A stretch of DNA of 44,454 bases from assembly GCA_021495925.1 (NCBI GenBank), contig JAKEKT010000159.1, forward strand, positions 1-44,454, given 5' to 3'. How positions within the stretch are numbered: the stretch's first letter is position 1; each line of letters begins with the position of its first letter. Positions 11,615 through 21,822 of the stretch are shown here, piece by piece. The translations under genes and the position numbers were made by a program. Under the pieces are notes generated by a model, which saw only the letters and a list, made by a program, of their open reading frames with translations, did not search any database and was not told where the DNA came from. The stretch comes from Diplodia intermedia. Taxonomy: Eukaryota > Ascomycota > Dothideomycetes > Botryosphaeriales > Botryosphaeriaceae.

Positions 11615-13138
11615 TCAATGGTGTCTGTGTCGGTCCCCGTACAAATGCCCTTCTTGATATGCGCCTTCTCCGTATGCTTGGTGGTGGTGTCGTTGTTGTT
11701 GCTGCTGCTGCTGTTGTGATTGTTGTTGTTGTTGCTGCTGATGGTGATGATGAGCGGCAGCATGGTGATGATCGCCCACGCCGACGCCGACGCCGACGCC
11801 CATCCCGACGCCCATGGCCATGGCGGAAGCGGCGAACTGCTGCTGCTGCGAAGGCTGCGGCGGCAGCGGCGGCGGGGGCGGCGGCGGCAGCTCGCCCGCC
11901 AACTGCTGCTGATGCGTATGCGTCGCGACGCCGAACTCGTCTTCCCCAATGCTCATCCCGCCCGCGCCCCCCACCAGCCAGTCGTAGCCCTCGCTGTCAT
12001 TACCGGCGCCGCCGCCGCCCCCACCGCCACCGCCGCCGCCGCCGGCCTCGCTCCTGCTGTGGTCGCTGCTGCTGCCCCGGATGCGCCAAAACAGCCTCAC
12101 CGCCTCGTCGTCGGGCAGCGTGCGCAGCTCGTGCATGAGGCGCTCGTAGCCGGCGATGCGCGCGTTGGCCTCCTCCAGCTTGAGCACCGCCTCCTCCAGC
12201 TTGTTGTACGTCGCTTGTTGCCGCGTCTGGTCGCGCGTGTCCGTCTCCCACATGCACTTGCAGCCTTTGGCCCGGCATCGCGAGCAGTTGGGGCGCAGTC
12301 CGTCGCACTGTATACCCTCCCTTCTCCACAAAGAGAGTGGAGTTCCGAGTCAGCGAAACAATGACCTTTTTTTCCTTCTTCTTCTCTTCTCTACTCCTCC
12401 AAGCGGGGGGGTTTTTCGGTCAAAGGGGAGAACGGGAGGAAAAGGTAACGGTGGTGTAGGCTCTTTTCTCTTGCTTTTTCTGTGCTGGTGGTGGGGGAAG
12501 AGAGAGCTTCTTTTCTGTTTGCTCTAGAATCCAGATGGGGGAAGGTTATAGTTGGTGCTTTTGGGAATGGTCTTTGAAAATGGTCGTTGTTGCGTGAATT
12601 CGGGTGCTTGGCACTTGAATTCTGGACCGTGGATGTCGGCCATGCTCGGAGATGTGCCGCCAAATCAGGAAGGTTTAAACGGCTTGTGCGGGCTGGCTTC
12701 GCTGATGGTTACACAAATGAGGGGCTACAAGAAATGATTGGAGGTTGATGGGCGTGGCAACACCTCTGAGGTGGGAGTGAAGGATGAGAAGGAGCAACTG
12801 GATTCTTGGAAAGCATGGGGGCGGGGTGTGCGAGGAAGGAGGAAATAGAACATGTGCACTTATTATCAGTGTTTATGGACCTTGGTTTTCTTTTTCTGGC
12901 ACTCGAAGCAAGCTACCAGGGTGACGGTTCTCCTGCCACGTGCTCGTGCTTGCTGTGCAGCAGCAGCACCCGGTGACAAGTCGGCACCAGCACCGGACGC
13001 AGGGTCAAGTGGACTCGTGTTTGGCTTTGTACCCGAGGATGTTGCCGGTGCGGCGTTTGTGGAACTGCTGGGACTGACGTTCGAGGCGGCGGCGGGCAGG
13101 ATCGGTCGAGGACTTTGCGGCATAATGGTAATCTTCAT
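11615..13138 (-). CDS. Zn2Cys6 (Gal4-type) transcription factor with a long intron inside the zinc cluster
   Basis: This is a fungal binuclear zinc-cluster DNA-binding regulator; its target is unknown. Neither exon alone encodes the domain. Exon 1 (13138-12881) ends CFECQKKKTK and exon 2 (12307-11615) begins CDGLRPNCSRC. Joining them through a 573-nt intron (GTCCAT...TATACAG) gives exactly C-X2-C-X6-C-X6-C-X2-C-X6-C, in frame (phase 0). Downstream is a Leu/Glu-rich coiled-coil-like linker (KLEEAVLKLEEANARI), then a segment MHELRTLPDDEAVRLFWRIR seen after the cluster in many fungal regulators. The C-terminus is low complexity: poly-Gly, poly-Pro, Gly-Val repeats, poly-His and poly-Gln. The product is about 316 aa with no fungal-specific middle homology domain, so it is short for the class. 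An in-frame ATG at 13123 is an alternative start. Confidence 0.75.
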
Positions 13139-14021
13139 GCAAGAGGGTGGTCTGGCGCGCGTGCTGAGAGGGCTGGAGCCGCGGAGAGACTCTGAGAAGT
13201 GAACGCAACAAGAGCTTGGGTTCCTGGAAGGGGGGAGGGTGTGTGGACAGCAGGCAACCGCAGGCAAAAGCAGGCAAACAAACGGAGGGGTGGAGGAACA
13301 AAATTGCGGAAGGCGCAGCAAGAAGCAAAGCAGGGCTAAGTGGCAGACAAGGGACGCGGGGAACTTGAAGCAGAGAAAGAGATAGACGGCCTCTGCACAA
13401 GCGGTCCAACAGCACTAAGCGGCCCGGCGAGCGGCCAATGAGCAGGCCACTGGAAGGGCTCCGTTCAAGGCGCCTGCGTCTGTATCATATGTAGGGCTGC
13501 CGCTTTGACGCGCTCGATCACCGTCTGGGCGATGATGTTCTCGAAGAGTGCGGCCAATTAGCGCAGTAAACCCGGCGCCGGAGGGAGCCCCGTTCAGGTT
13601 ACGCCGCCATCATTTGCCCAGCTAGCATTATGCTCGTATCTGCGGCTAGCGAAGGCGACAGGGTTTCGGTCTAAAGGGTGAGCGGCCCGTGGCGTTCGAG
13701 CCTTTGCCGGTCTGCCGCTTGTCCTCTGCGACGGATAGCCGTTCTGGGTCGACCCGCTGTGTCTGTCTTTGGCTCCTGCTGCTGCGTGGCCCCAGCCCAC
13801 TCGTCAAGCGGCCGCCAGGCCTGTGAAACCACGTCTCACGGAGGATCGTGTCACCGTAGGCAGCATCCGCCCCGGCTTCAGGCAGAAGAGAGAAACACAT
13901 GGCTTTGCTGAGTTGAAGGAACGACTATCACACGACTGACGGTGGGCACCCGACGGTAGCGGCATGCCCGGCCAAGGCAGCAGAAACATGGCCGCCCGGC
14001 CGCTCCCCCCCGCTGACGTCT
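13139..14021. other. Intergenic upstream of the Zn2Cys6 gene
   Basis: These 883 bp lie between the 3' end of the epoxide-hydrolase-like gene and the start of the Zn2Cys6 gene, both on the minus strand. I see no convincing coding frame, RNA gene or repeat. Confidence 0.5.
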
Positions 14022-14918
14022 TCACGAGTGTCGCCCGACAAACGCCAACACCTGACGGGTGAAGTCTTCCGGATTCTCCTCGGCGATGTAATGCGCCGAG
14101 TCGCAGACGAGCGCCGTCTCAACGTTCTCGTACATTTCGTCCAGCATCCCTGCCGCCTCCTTCGCATGCAAACTGTGCTCGCCGCTCAAGCCCAGCGCCG
14201 GAACTCGACACTTGCCATTCGCCGCCAGCCACGCGCGGTTCTCCAGCGCATCCGTCTCGAAGGCCCTGTACACGCCAAACGCACATCTCATGGCCCCCGG
14301 CTGCGAATAGTCGGCAACGTAACGGTCGAGGTCGTCCCCGGTGATGGCTCCGGCGTTGAAGGAGATTTTGTCGAAGAAGTGACGGAGATAGAGGTGCTCG
14401 CGGCCGGCCACCAGCGCCTCGGGCAGGTCGGCGACACGGTGGAAGACGAAATGGAACTGTTGGGGCATCATGGCCTTGTGCTGCTCGTAGGCCTCGGTGC
14501 CCGGCAAGGGACACTCCCCCCAGATAACTGAGGCAACGTAGTCGGGGTAGCGGGACGCGTAGGCGTGTGCCACCATGCCGCCAATGTCGTGCCCGACAAC
14601 ATGGATACTTTTCCGGATCCCGAGGTGGCTATGGACGAGGTAGGACAGGTCTGCAGCCATGACCGACTTGGTGAAGGCGCCGTCCGGACGAGAAGACTTG
14701 CCGCAACCGCGGTAATCAGGCACAATCAAACGATATCCAGCGCGAGCGAGGGGCAGCAAGACATGGCGGAACTGGTAAGAAGTCTGGGGGAAGCCATGGA
14801 TCAAGAGGATGACTCCCTTTTCCGGCAATTGGGAGGGTACATCAAGGTAGTGGATCCGCACGCCGGTGCCGTCGATGTGGGCGATGCGTTCAGTCCAGGG
14901 CTGGCTTTGCTCTTCCAT
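14022..14918 (-). CDS. Alpha/beta hydrolase, epoxide-hydrolase/haloalkane-dehalogenase-like
   Basis: This is a soluble alpha/beta-hydrolase of the epoxide hydrolase / dehalogenase group, 298 aa from a single exon. The oxyanion-hole box HGFP is at residues 41-44, followed by the expected PDYRGCGKSSRP strand-loop (from P67). The nucleophile elbow reads G-H-D111-I-G-G, so the nucleophile is Asp rather than Ser. This favours epoxide hydrolase or dehalogenase chemistry through a covalent ester intermediate over esterase activity. The catalytic His is probably H276 (SAHYIAEENPEDF). A helical lid lies between about residues 140 and 225. There is no signal peptide or TM helix. The substrate cannot be read from sequence. 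It is divergent from the aquaglyceroporin gene across 1.58 kb. Confidence 0.88.
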   Translation of the reverse strand: MEEQSQPWTERIAHIDGTGVRIHYLDVPSQLPEKGVILLIHGFPQTSYQFRHVLLPLARAGYRLIVPDYRGCGKSSRPDGAFTKSVMAADLSYLVHSHLGIRKSIHVVGHDIGGMVAHAYASRYPDYVASVIWGECPLPGTEAYEQHKAMMPQQFHFVFHRVADLPEALVAGREHLYLRHFFDKISFNAGAITGDDLDRYVADYSQPGAMRCAFGVYRAFETDALENRAWLAANGKCRVPALGLSGEHSLHAKEAAGMLDEMYENVETALVCDSAHYIAEENPEDFTRQVLAFVGRHS

Positions 14919-16500
14919 TTTACCTGGGCGCGAGGTTGACAGAATCAGGCGGTTGTTTTCGAGGCCCCCTTCCCAGGCAGCTTCTGTCCATTTCTATGCC
15001 CGCCACGCTGAGCTGAGGCGCCAGGCGTGCAAGTGCCCCGCGTCATCTCCAACGTATCTTCAGCGTTGATGGGCCGAGGTTTAGCCGATCAAGGGTCTTA
15101 GCGCTTCTCGCTCCCTGTAGCTCCTTCAACTGTACACCCCCGATTATGAGCTTCATTACCACCCTCGCACGCTAGTGATATTGCCCGCCCTTCAGCGTCA
15201 TCTCCAACGCATCTTCAGCGTCATTTCCAGCGGGAGCCCGACGTCTTCAGCGTCATTCCGCATTTGCACGGCAGGCAACAGTGTCTCGCGGGCAGATCAA
15301 CCGATGGCTGCTTAGAAATGGAGGGCGTCGGTGGGCAAAACCTGCTAGCCCGAGGAGGGGAAATGACGCTGAAAAGGGCGCATGATAGCGGTCAAGGGCG
15401 GGACCGATCGCCAATCGCAGCGTAACTCAGCCAGTCGCTCGCCCAATGCATTGCCGAGGGGGCCTCGGCCAGGAGCAAACACGGCAAGGGCTAGGTGGTC
15501 GGGAAAGAGTGAGACGCAGAGCTCGTGACCGTGTCCTGCAGACTTTGCCGGCGGAGGGTGCTGCTAATGGGGGGTAAAGAGTTGACACGGCCGGCGCCCG
15601 GGTTGCAGCAGCAGAGCGCGGGAGCAGCGCCTCGACACGGCCTCTTGTGGACAGCAAGAAGGAAAGACGATCTGGGGTCTCGAAGCGTGAATGCAGGGAG
15701 AGCGGAAAGCGCAGCCTGACTCGGGGTTTCACCGGGCCGGTTGAGCAGCGCTGGGTCGGGTGGAAGCCGCCTCCTTCGTTCCTTCCTCAACCTTCCACGC
15801 GCCAAACTCGATCCCCGATTCTGCTTCTCTCCACCACCGTCTCGCGGTCGGTGGCCGCGCTCCGTGTATCGCAACACGCATCTTCGTCTCTCCGCCTCGC
15901 TCGTGCTGCCTCTTGCGCCTGGTGTCGCCCGATTCTCCGAGAACGGCCCATCGGCGCCAGCATGTGAACTCTGCATGTGTTTTGCTGCCCGGGCAGCCCG
16001 CAAAACATCAACTCCAAAAACTGACGATCTGTCTGCCAGCCCGTTAAGCTTTCCGCCAAGCTTTTCCTCGTCCACGCCGATCAACATTAGTGTGCTGCGC
16101 TTCCTCGGTGCGGCCGCGTCAACGGCCACGTTGCGGCGCCGCCTGCTGAACCACTGGCTTTCGTTTCACTCGTATCCGGCGGGTGGACCGTGTGCATGGA
16201 TCAACATTGCAGATAACCTCAAATTCTCGCAAAGGCCCACTCATCCCAGCTCTTCCGATTCTTCCGCCGCGTCATACAGCCTGAGCGGTGAGCCGAGGAC
16301 GTCATTGTCACCCTTTCGATGTATCTTCTCGCGTCTTCTCCGAATCTTCGCCTCCCACCATGCCATCTCAACCATTGTTTCCCCCTCGTTTCTCTCCTTC
16401 CTGTAGTTCCGTGCTTGCCGTCAATACCATGCCTTTGCCAATTCACTGCGTCCCTTGAAGTCTGCCATTTTCCACCCTCCTGCTATACCATCGGTAAGAG
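14919..16500. promoter_or_regulatory. Divergent 1.58-kb intergenic region with repeated CGTCAT words
   Basis: This region lies between the start of the hydrolase (-) and the start of the aquaglyceroporin (+). A 26-bp direct repeat occurs at 15041-15066 and 15196-15221 with one C/T mismatch. The shorter word GCGTCAT recurs at 15040, 15195, 15218 and 15250, and inverted at 15363. Its complement contains TGACG, the core half-site bound by CREB/ATF-type bZIP factors. A regulatory role is inference. The 3' part (about 15700-16500) is CT-rich, like a fungal core promoter and 5' UTR. Confidence 0.4.
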
Positions 16501-18596
16501 ATGGAGCCAGATCAAGCAAGCACCCCGAGGGAAGGGGAAAGCGAACCTCACCAGCAGGATGCACTTTCACCCGCGGCCGACGACAATGCAAGCCACCCCG
16601 AGAGCCTAGCCACTGTCCCAACGACCGCCTCCGAAAGATCACGACCAAGGCCAATCCACAGAAGCTCGACCCTCCCAACCCAGCATCACCGATTCGACGG
16701 CGATGCCGGTCCTAGTAACCCTTCCCGCCGGAGAGGCCAGTCCGTGTCCTATCGCGAGCTGGACAGGTCCCCGTTCGCGCTTCGCTCTTCGATGTCAAAA
16801 GATGGAAGGATCCCGGATATCCCAGAAGAGGTGGCGCGAGCGACCGCGAGGCAGAGGGACGACACCTCTTCTCGCAGCTCTCGGGGAAGGAGGAAGAATG
16901 AAAGCGCGAGCCGACCTCGCGCATCTACTATGGCACGTAGACCGACCTTGCTTGGAAATACACCCCCGTCTGGATTCACGCTGGCCGGACCAGCAGAGCC
17001 CGCCCCCCAAACTCACCAGCCATATGTCGATCCAGGCTATGCCGAACTCAATCCAGCCTACGAACAGCCGACCAATGCTCGTCCGGTCTGGGGTCTTGCT
17101 AAACCCCTACCCCGTGTGGTGCGCCCCGGAATGGTCCCCACTCCTGGGGATACCACGCCCACTGAGCCCGAAAAACCAACAGTTGACCCAGACATAGAAA
17201 AAGGTAGAGTGGATCAGACCCTCAACCTGGGCAGGATCTCATCCCATCTCAGAGATGCGCGCGAGCAGAGGGAAAACAACTTCCTGGAGAGAATGGGCTC
17301 GAGGATGTCGGGTGCGGCGATTCCTATCACGAGAACCGAGTCCCGGACCAGCTCACGGAGGAGGGAGAGTTCGGTAGCTGATCCACCACAGCCTCCGCTG
17401 ACCCCACTACCTGAACACCCAACTTCTCCTCGGCCGGAGGAGTCGCCGTCTTTGCAGGTTCCCACCGCCGATCGGCCAAGCCTGGTTTCGAAAGATGAGG
17501 ACGATTTTAGACCGCATGACAGCAGATTCCCCGATGATGCCTCAAGTGCAGCGACGGAGATTGACGAGGGAGGGGACTGGGTGGACGAAGACTTGGCTTT
17601 GATGCCCGTACACACGGGAGAAGAGATCCACAATCATCACACTCATTGGAGCGTGGTCAGAACTAGATATCGGGAGGAGCTTGCTGAATTGCTGGCTGTA
17701 TGCATAACCCATACATGTCGGTCGCTGAAAATCGCTTACTGACCTTTCTCCAGGTAATCGTACAGCTCACGCTTGGCTTTTGCGCTGATCTTGCTTCAAC
17801 AACATCCGGTGGTGCCAGTGGAGATGCTCTAGCTGCTAACTTGTCCTGGGGTTTCGCGACCATGATCGGCATCTATATAGCTGGTGGCATTTCCGGTGCT
17901 CATCTCAACCCAGCAATCTCCATAATGCTCTGGATCTACCGCGGCTTTCCTCTCCGGAAAGTCCCACCCTACGTTTTCGTCCAGGTCCTCGGCGCCTTTA
18001 TCGCCGCTCTGATCGCCTTCGGCGTCTACAAAACCCAGATCATCAAGTTCGGCGGCGCCGACCTGGCCGTCAGCGGCACCGCCAATGCCTTCTTGACGGG
18101 ACCGCGAAACAGTGATGTGGGGGTTGGCACCGCTTTCTTCACCGAGTTTGTCGCTACTAGTATTCTGGCCATCGCAATCCTTGCTCTTGGTGACGATACC
18201 AATGCCCCTCCTGGCGCTGGTATGAGTGCGTTCATCATGGGTCTCATCGTCACCGTGGAAAGCAACGCCTTCAGCAACAACACGGGCTGCGCGATGAATC
18301 CGTCTCGCGACTTCGGCCCGCGGCTCGCGCTGCTCGCCCTCGGCTACGGCAACGCCGGCTTCACGAGCGGGTACTGGGCGTACGGCCCGTGGGCGGCTGC
18401 CATCTCGGGTGCCATTGTAGGCGGTGCGTTGTACGACATTGCCATTTTCGTCGGCGGCGAGAGTCCGATCAATTATCCGAGGAGCAGGATAAAGAGAGCG
18501 CATGTGAAGTGGAGGAGGAAGTGGGCAGGGAGATTGAAGCTCGACAAAGTTCGCAAGCGCAAGGTTGGTGGTGGTCGGCCGCAGGGAAAGGCGTGA
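16501..18596 (+). CDS. Aquaglyceroporin (MIP family) with long N-terminal extension
   Basis: This is a major intrinsic protein channel, probably passing glycerol and small polyols across the plasma membrane. Exons are 16501-17697 and 17754-18596 with a 56-nt intron (GTATGC...GCTGAA...CTCCAG); the product is 679 aa. Residues 1 to about 395 are hydrophilic, rich in Pro/Ser/Arg/Glu and probably disordered. The six-TM channel follows. The first pore box is canonical N451-P-A, the second is N581-P-S. The Asp after the second box (R584-D585-FGP) is a glycerol-channel hallmark. The tail is Lys/Arg-rich. The long regulatory-type N-terminus recalls yeast Fps1 and Yfl054c, where the extension gates glycerol efflux; transfer of that role here is inference. 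The intron falls just before TM1. Confidence 0.9.
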
Positions 18597-19489
18597 TGAA
18601 GCGGCGGAGGAAGTGTCCGAGATGGATGTTTGGGTTTCGGGATGTCCTGTGTGACTGTCTGACTGACTGACTGACTGACTGACTGGTTTTTTGCACAATG
18701 CAAGAGGAAAAACTAGCTTCTTTGATTGCTGCTACTGCTTTACGTCTAATCTTTGTTTTGCTATACAAGTATCGACGGAGCGTATAGGTTCTCCTTGGCC
18801 TCTGATCATGTCCGCCCCGTCTCCTGTCTTCCTTTTCTCCCCCCACAAAAACGTCCCGTCCCATCCCGTCCCATCCCACCTACACACATTGGCCAACAAC
18901 GACGTCCCCCAGCCCCAGCCCCAGCCCCACCAACAAACAAACAAACACACCGCCCGTCCGCCCGCCGGCGGATAGGTTTCGCCCCTTTCCATCCTGTCCT
19001 GCCCTGCCCAGCTCAGTCGTCAGTGGCGGCAGCGGCGGCGGTGATGGTGGTGGGATCAATTGTTTTTGATTCGTTTTCCGTTGGAGGAGGAGGGGTGACG
19101 GGATTGTACGTTGTGGGTGTTTGTGGCTGTGTTGCCGTTGTTGTCGTCGTCGTTATGAAGATGAGGGGACGGATAGCATGGCGTTCGTCGCCGTTTCTGC
19201 CCTGTTTTCTTCCCTCTACTTTCCTATTTTGCTATTTTGCCCGCGCATGACTCCTGGGGCATAGTCGATTGATTCTTGCTTGATTGGGGAAACTGTGTCC
19301 ATGAAGGGGTAGAAAATGGTGGTTGCGCGTTTTCCCCCCCTTCCTTTCACAAACAGGAGGGGAAAAGAAAAAAAGGGGAGAGAGAATATGGTCCCCGCAA
19401 CCACGCCCTCTCTGTCACAGTCAGTTTTGACGAACGTCAAGATAATCGTAGACACACATACCTCTGCCGCCGAGCAAAAACGTCCTGCA
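18597..19489. other. Intergenic, 3' of aquaglyceroporin
   Basis: This stretch contains a GACT microsatellite (18661-18685, about six units), short CCCGTC/CAGCCC reiterations (about 18855-18930) and GTT/GTC runs. I see no gene. Confidence 0.5.
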
Positions 19490-20075
19490 TCATCTTCTCC
19501 GATCCACTGGCACGGACTCCCTCTCAGCTTTGACCGGTGGCCTTGGGTTGCTGCCGCCGTCGTCGTCGTTGACCGGGCAGTTCGGGCACGCGTGGTGTCC
19601 GCATTCGATGCAGGCCCGGTGGATGTTCCAATCGTGGGGGTAGAATTCGCAGTGGCAGCACACCCAGAGTAACCGGCATACCATTGCGAAAAATTTTTGA
19701 CGAAGATATTGGCGGAGGAGATGGGGCGAAGGGCGGTGGAGTGAAGCGCATGTTTGGCGGCGGCGGCGGCGGGCACGAAGGTTTAGGTAGCGGTTGCCAT
19801 GGCTTAATATACGTGTCCACGCGTGGAGGTGGTAAAGGGGAACGGGTTGTCCGACTTGGGGCAATGCCGATGGGTGCGGTGTGGCTTCTGGTCATGTCAG
19901 CATGTGTGATTTGCGAGAGGGAAGAAACCCCGGGCGTTGATGGTTGATGACTTTGCATCGTCATGCGAGCGGGATGCTGAATGATCATGGAGGCGTCCGT
20001 GCTGGTCAGCTTGGTGATGGTCTGATGGGAAGTTTCCCCAGCTTCTGCCTGGAGGTAGACGGGATGTACGCTCAA
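19490..20075 (-). CDS. Small Cys/His zinc-binding protein, possibly frameshifted
   Basis: Frame one (about 20075-19697) encodes a Pro/Ser/Thr-rich disordered region ending PPPFAPSPPPISSSK. Frame two encodes a compact zinc-binding motif, WVCCHC...CIECGHHACPNC. Spacing is C-X2-C then C-X2-C-X2-H-X1-C-X2-C, a type common in short fungal proteins of unknown function. The frames meet at an A5T5 run (CAAAAATTTTTCGC), where losing one base would fuse them. No acceptable intron joins them: there is no AG between the two parts. Alternatives are a 64-aa protein starting at the ATG at 19684-19682, a sequencing error in the homopolymer, or a decayed gene. The upstream start is unresolved, because the first codon of the long frame is not ATG and further exons upstream are possible. 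Confidence 0.4.
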
Positions 20076-21062
20076 TGGATGGCCCGGGGCGATTGGCGAG
20101 CCCGAGGGCTATGATCGTGTTCGGGTTGCCGCTTGTGGAAGTTGTCCTGGCCGCTTGTAGAAAGTGTTCTGGAGGGACTGTAGTCATATGTTGGCAGTAG
20201 TCACTACCGTGGCGTTGCCACAGAACACCAAACTCCGGTCCACGGTGCACTATGGGAAATTTGCGTGGATCCTTCGACAAACTCGGAATGAAAGTGGAAG
20301 GTGAATTTCGAAGAATGGTCTTTTGGAAACTGAGCGTATCGACGAAAAGCTGTCTACATAGTCTCCAGATCGAAGGGTTCGCTTCGTGAGTTACACAGGG
20401 TACGATAGGGCGGGCCACCTGCGGGGCACTTTGCAGATCATCTTTGTGTTGGGTTTGGCGATGATAGAATGCGGCTCAAAGCCAAATGATTGGTTAAAAG
20501 GGTTGGGAGAAAAAAAATCTTCACGAAGCCACATGTGATGTAACGAGGTTGATGAAAATCCTTGCCGCACAAGTATGGCTGCTGTGCCTCACTTGGTGCC
20601 GGCTTGCCGAAGGTGGGCGCTCATACCGGAATTGGGTATCGGCTTACTTGAAAGGAAGTTCGACCGGCACGCTCGACACTTCATCGGGATCTCTGTAGTG
20701 ATAGGAGATGAATGACGTTTTTGAGTTCGTGCCTGATTTTAAACATCGCTCAATTCTCGTAAAGAGGAATACTAAACTCGAAGCCTCAAAGTCATTGCTG
20801 GTAGTTGGCTGCCTGGGCAGAGAAGTCGCTGTGTTACTTTCCCTACTTTCGCTTCTATGGCTTGCAAGATCTCGAAACAGTTTAATGTCAATCACTATGC
20901 AAATCAAACAATTAATTGGGTCAATGCATCAGAAAGATCATCCATTTACAGCACAAAAAATATCAAGTATTTACTTAGAAGTAGAGAGAGCCGGCGAGTA
21001 CCTTCGCCCGTCGACGATCCCCCCTTTGAATCTTTTTCAACGCATCAGGTCATGCAGACATC
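20076..21062. other. Intergenic, AT-richer than the surroundings
   Basis: This is the 3' flank of the LPMO gene plus the possible 5' region of the zinc-binding candidate. An open minus frame at about 20418-19900 begins with GTG, not ATG, and has no domain I recognise; it might include an upstream exon of the neighbouring candidate. The section 20700-21060 is notably AT-rich compared with the window average. Confidence 0.4.
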
Positions 21063-21822
21063 TTAACCAGACCAGACAGCAGGGCCGGGAAGGGTGTAGT
21101 TGGTAGGGACGGGGTAGTAGATGTTGATGAGGAGACCGGGGTCGGTGGCCTTGTAGGCGCCGGGCAGGGCGACCTTGGGGCTGGGGCTGCCGTTGCCGCC
21201 GTCGGTGACGGTGATCTGGCCGCAGGAGACGTAGAACTGGGCGCCGTTCTCGGAGCCGGCGCTGTGCAGAGCGATGTGCTCGACGCGGAAGAGGTAGTCG
21301 CCGGAAGGAACGGTCTCGGGGATGGTGACGTTGACCTGGCTCAGACCTGCGTTGAGATTGATGTTAGTACGTATCTTGTGGATGGCTCAGTGGGTGTTGC
21401 TGAGACGAACCTTGCGAGGGCCAAGCGAGCTCGCCGTTGTTGAACGTGGGGCCCTGGCCGTAGATCTTGAACCAGACGTCGCCGTCACCCTTGAAGTCGG
21501 CGGCAGAGGTTCCGTCGGGAGCCTTGGCCATGTAGAACTGGAGGGTACCCGGGTGGGAGACATCGGGGTCGACGGTGAAGCCGAGGTTGTTGCCGGCCTT
21601 GACGGACAGAGTCTCGGTGGTAGGGTTGGACGAGTCCTCGTAGCAGCGGATGTCGTCGGAGGTAACGTCGGTGACGGGGCCGTGCGAGTAGTGGTTGGAA
21701 GTCATGCGGACGTACTTCCAGTCCTCGGTGACATCGCCCTCGTTGACAAGGGCAGGGAAGGTGTAGTGAGCACTGCTCAGGGTCGCAACAGCGAGGGTAG
21801 CGAGGGTGGTGGAGAACTTCAT
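21063..21822 (-). CDS. AA9 lytic polysaccharide monooxygenase (secreted)
   Basis: This is a copper-dependent lytic polysaccharide monooxygenase of family AA9 (formerly GH61), which oxidatively cleaves cellulose or related glucans outside the cell. Exons are 21822-21411 and 21346-21063. The 64-nt intron has a perfect TACTAAC branch site and CAACGCAG acceptor. The product is 231 aa. The signal peptide is about residues 1-18 and ends SSA. The mature protein then begins with His19, the essential N-terminal copper-brace His; the second copper His is H90 (VSHPGTLQFYMAKAP). The axial Tyr lies in AQFYVSCGQI. Conserved ends GDYLFRVEHIALH and PGLLINIYYP are present. There is no CBM1 or linker, so it is a single-domain enzyme. 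Confidence 0.95.

Noticed and set aside
15040..15373. Repeated TTCAGCGTCAT words as a CRISPR-like array
   Set aside because: Spacing is irregular, the units are too short and the genome is eukaryotic; treated as a possible regulatory cluster.
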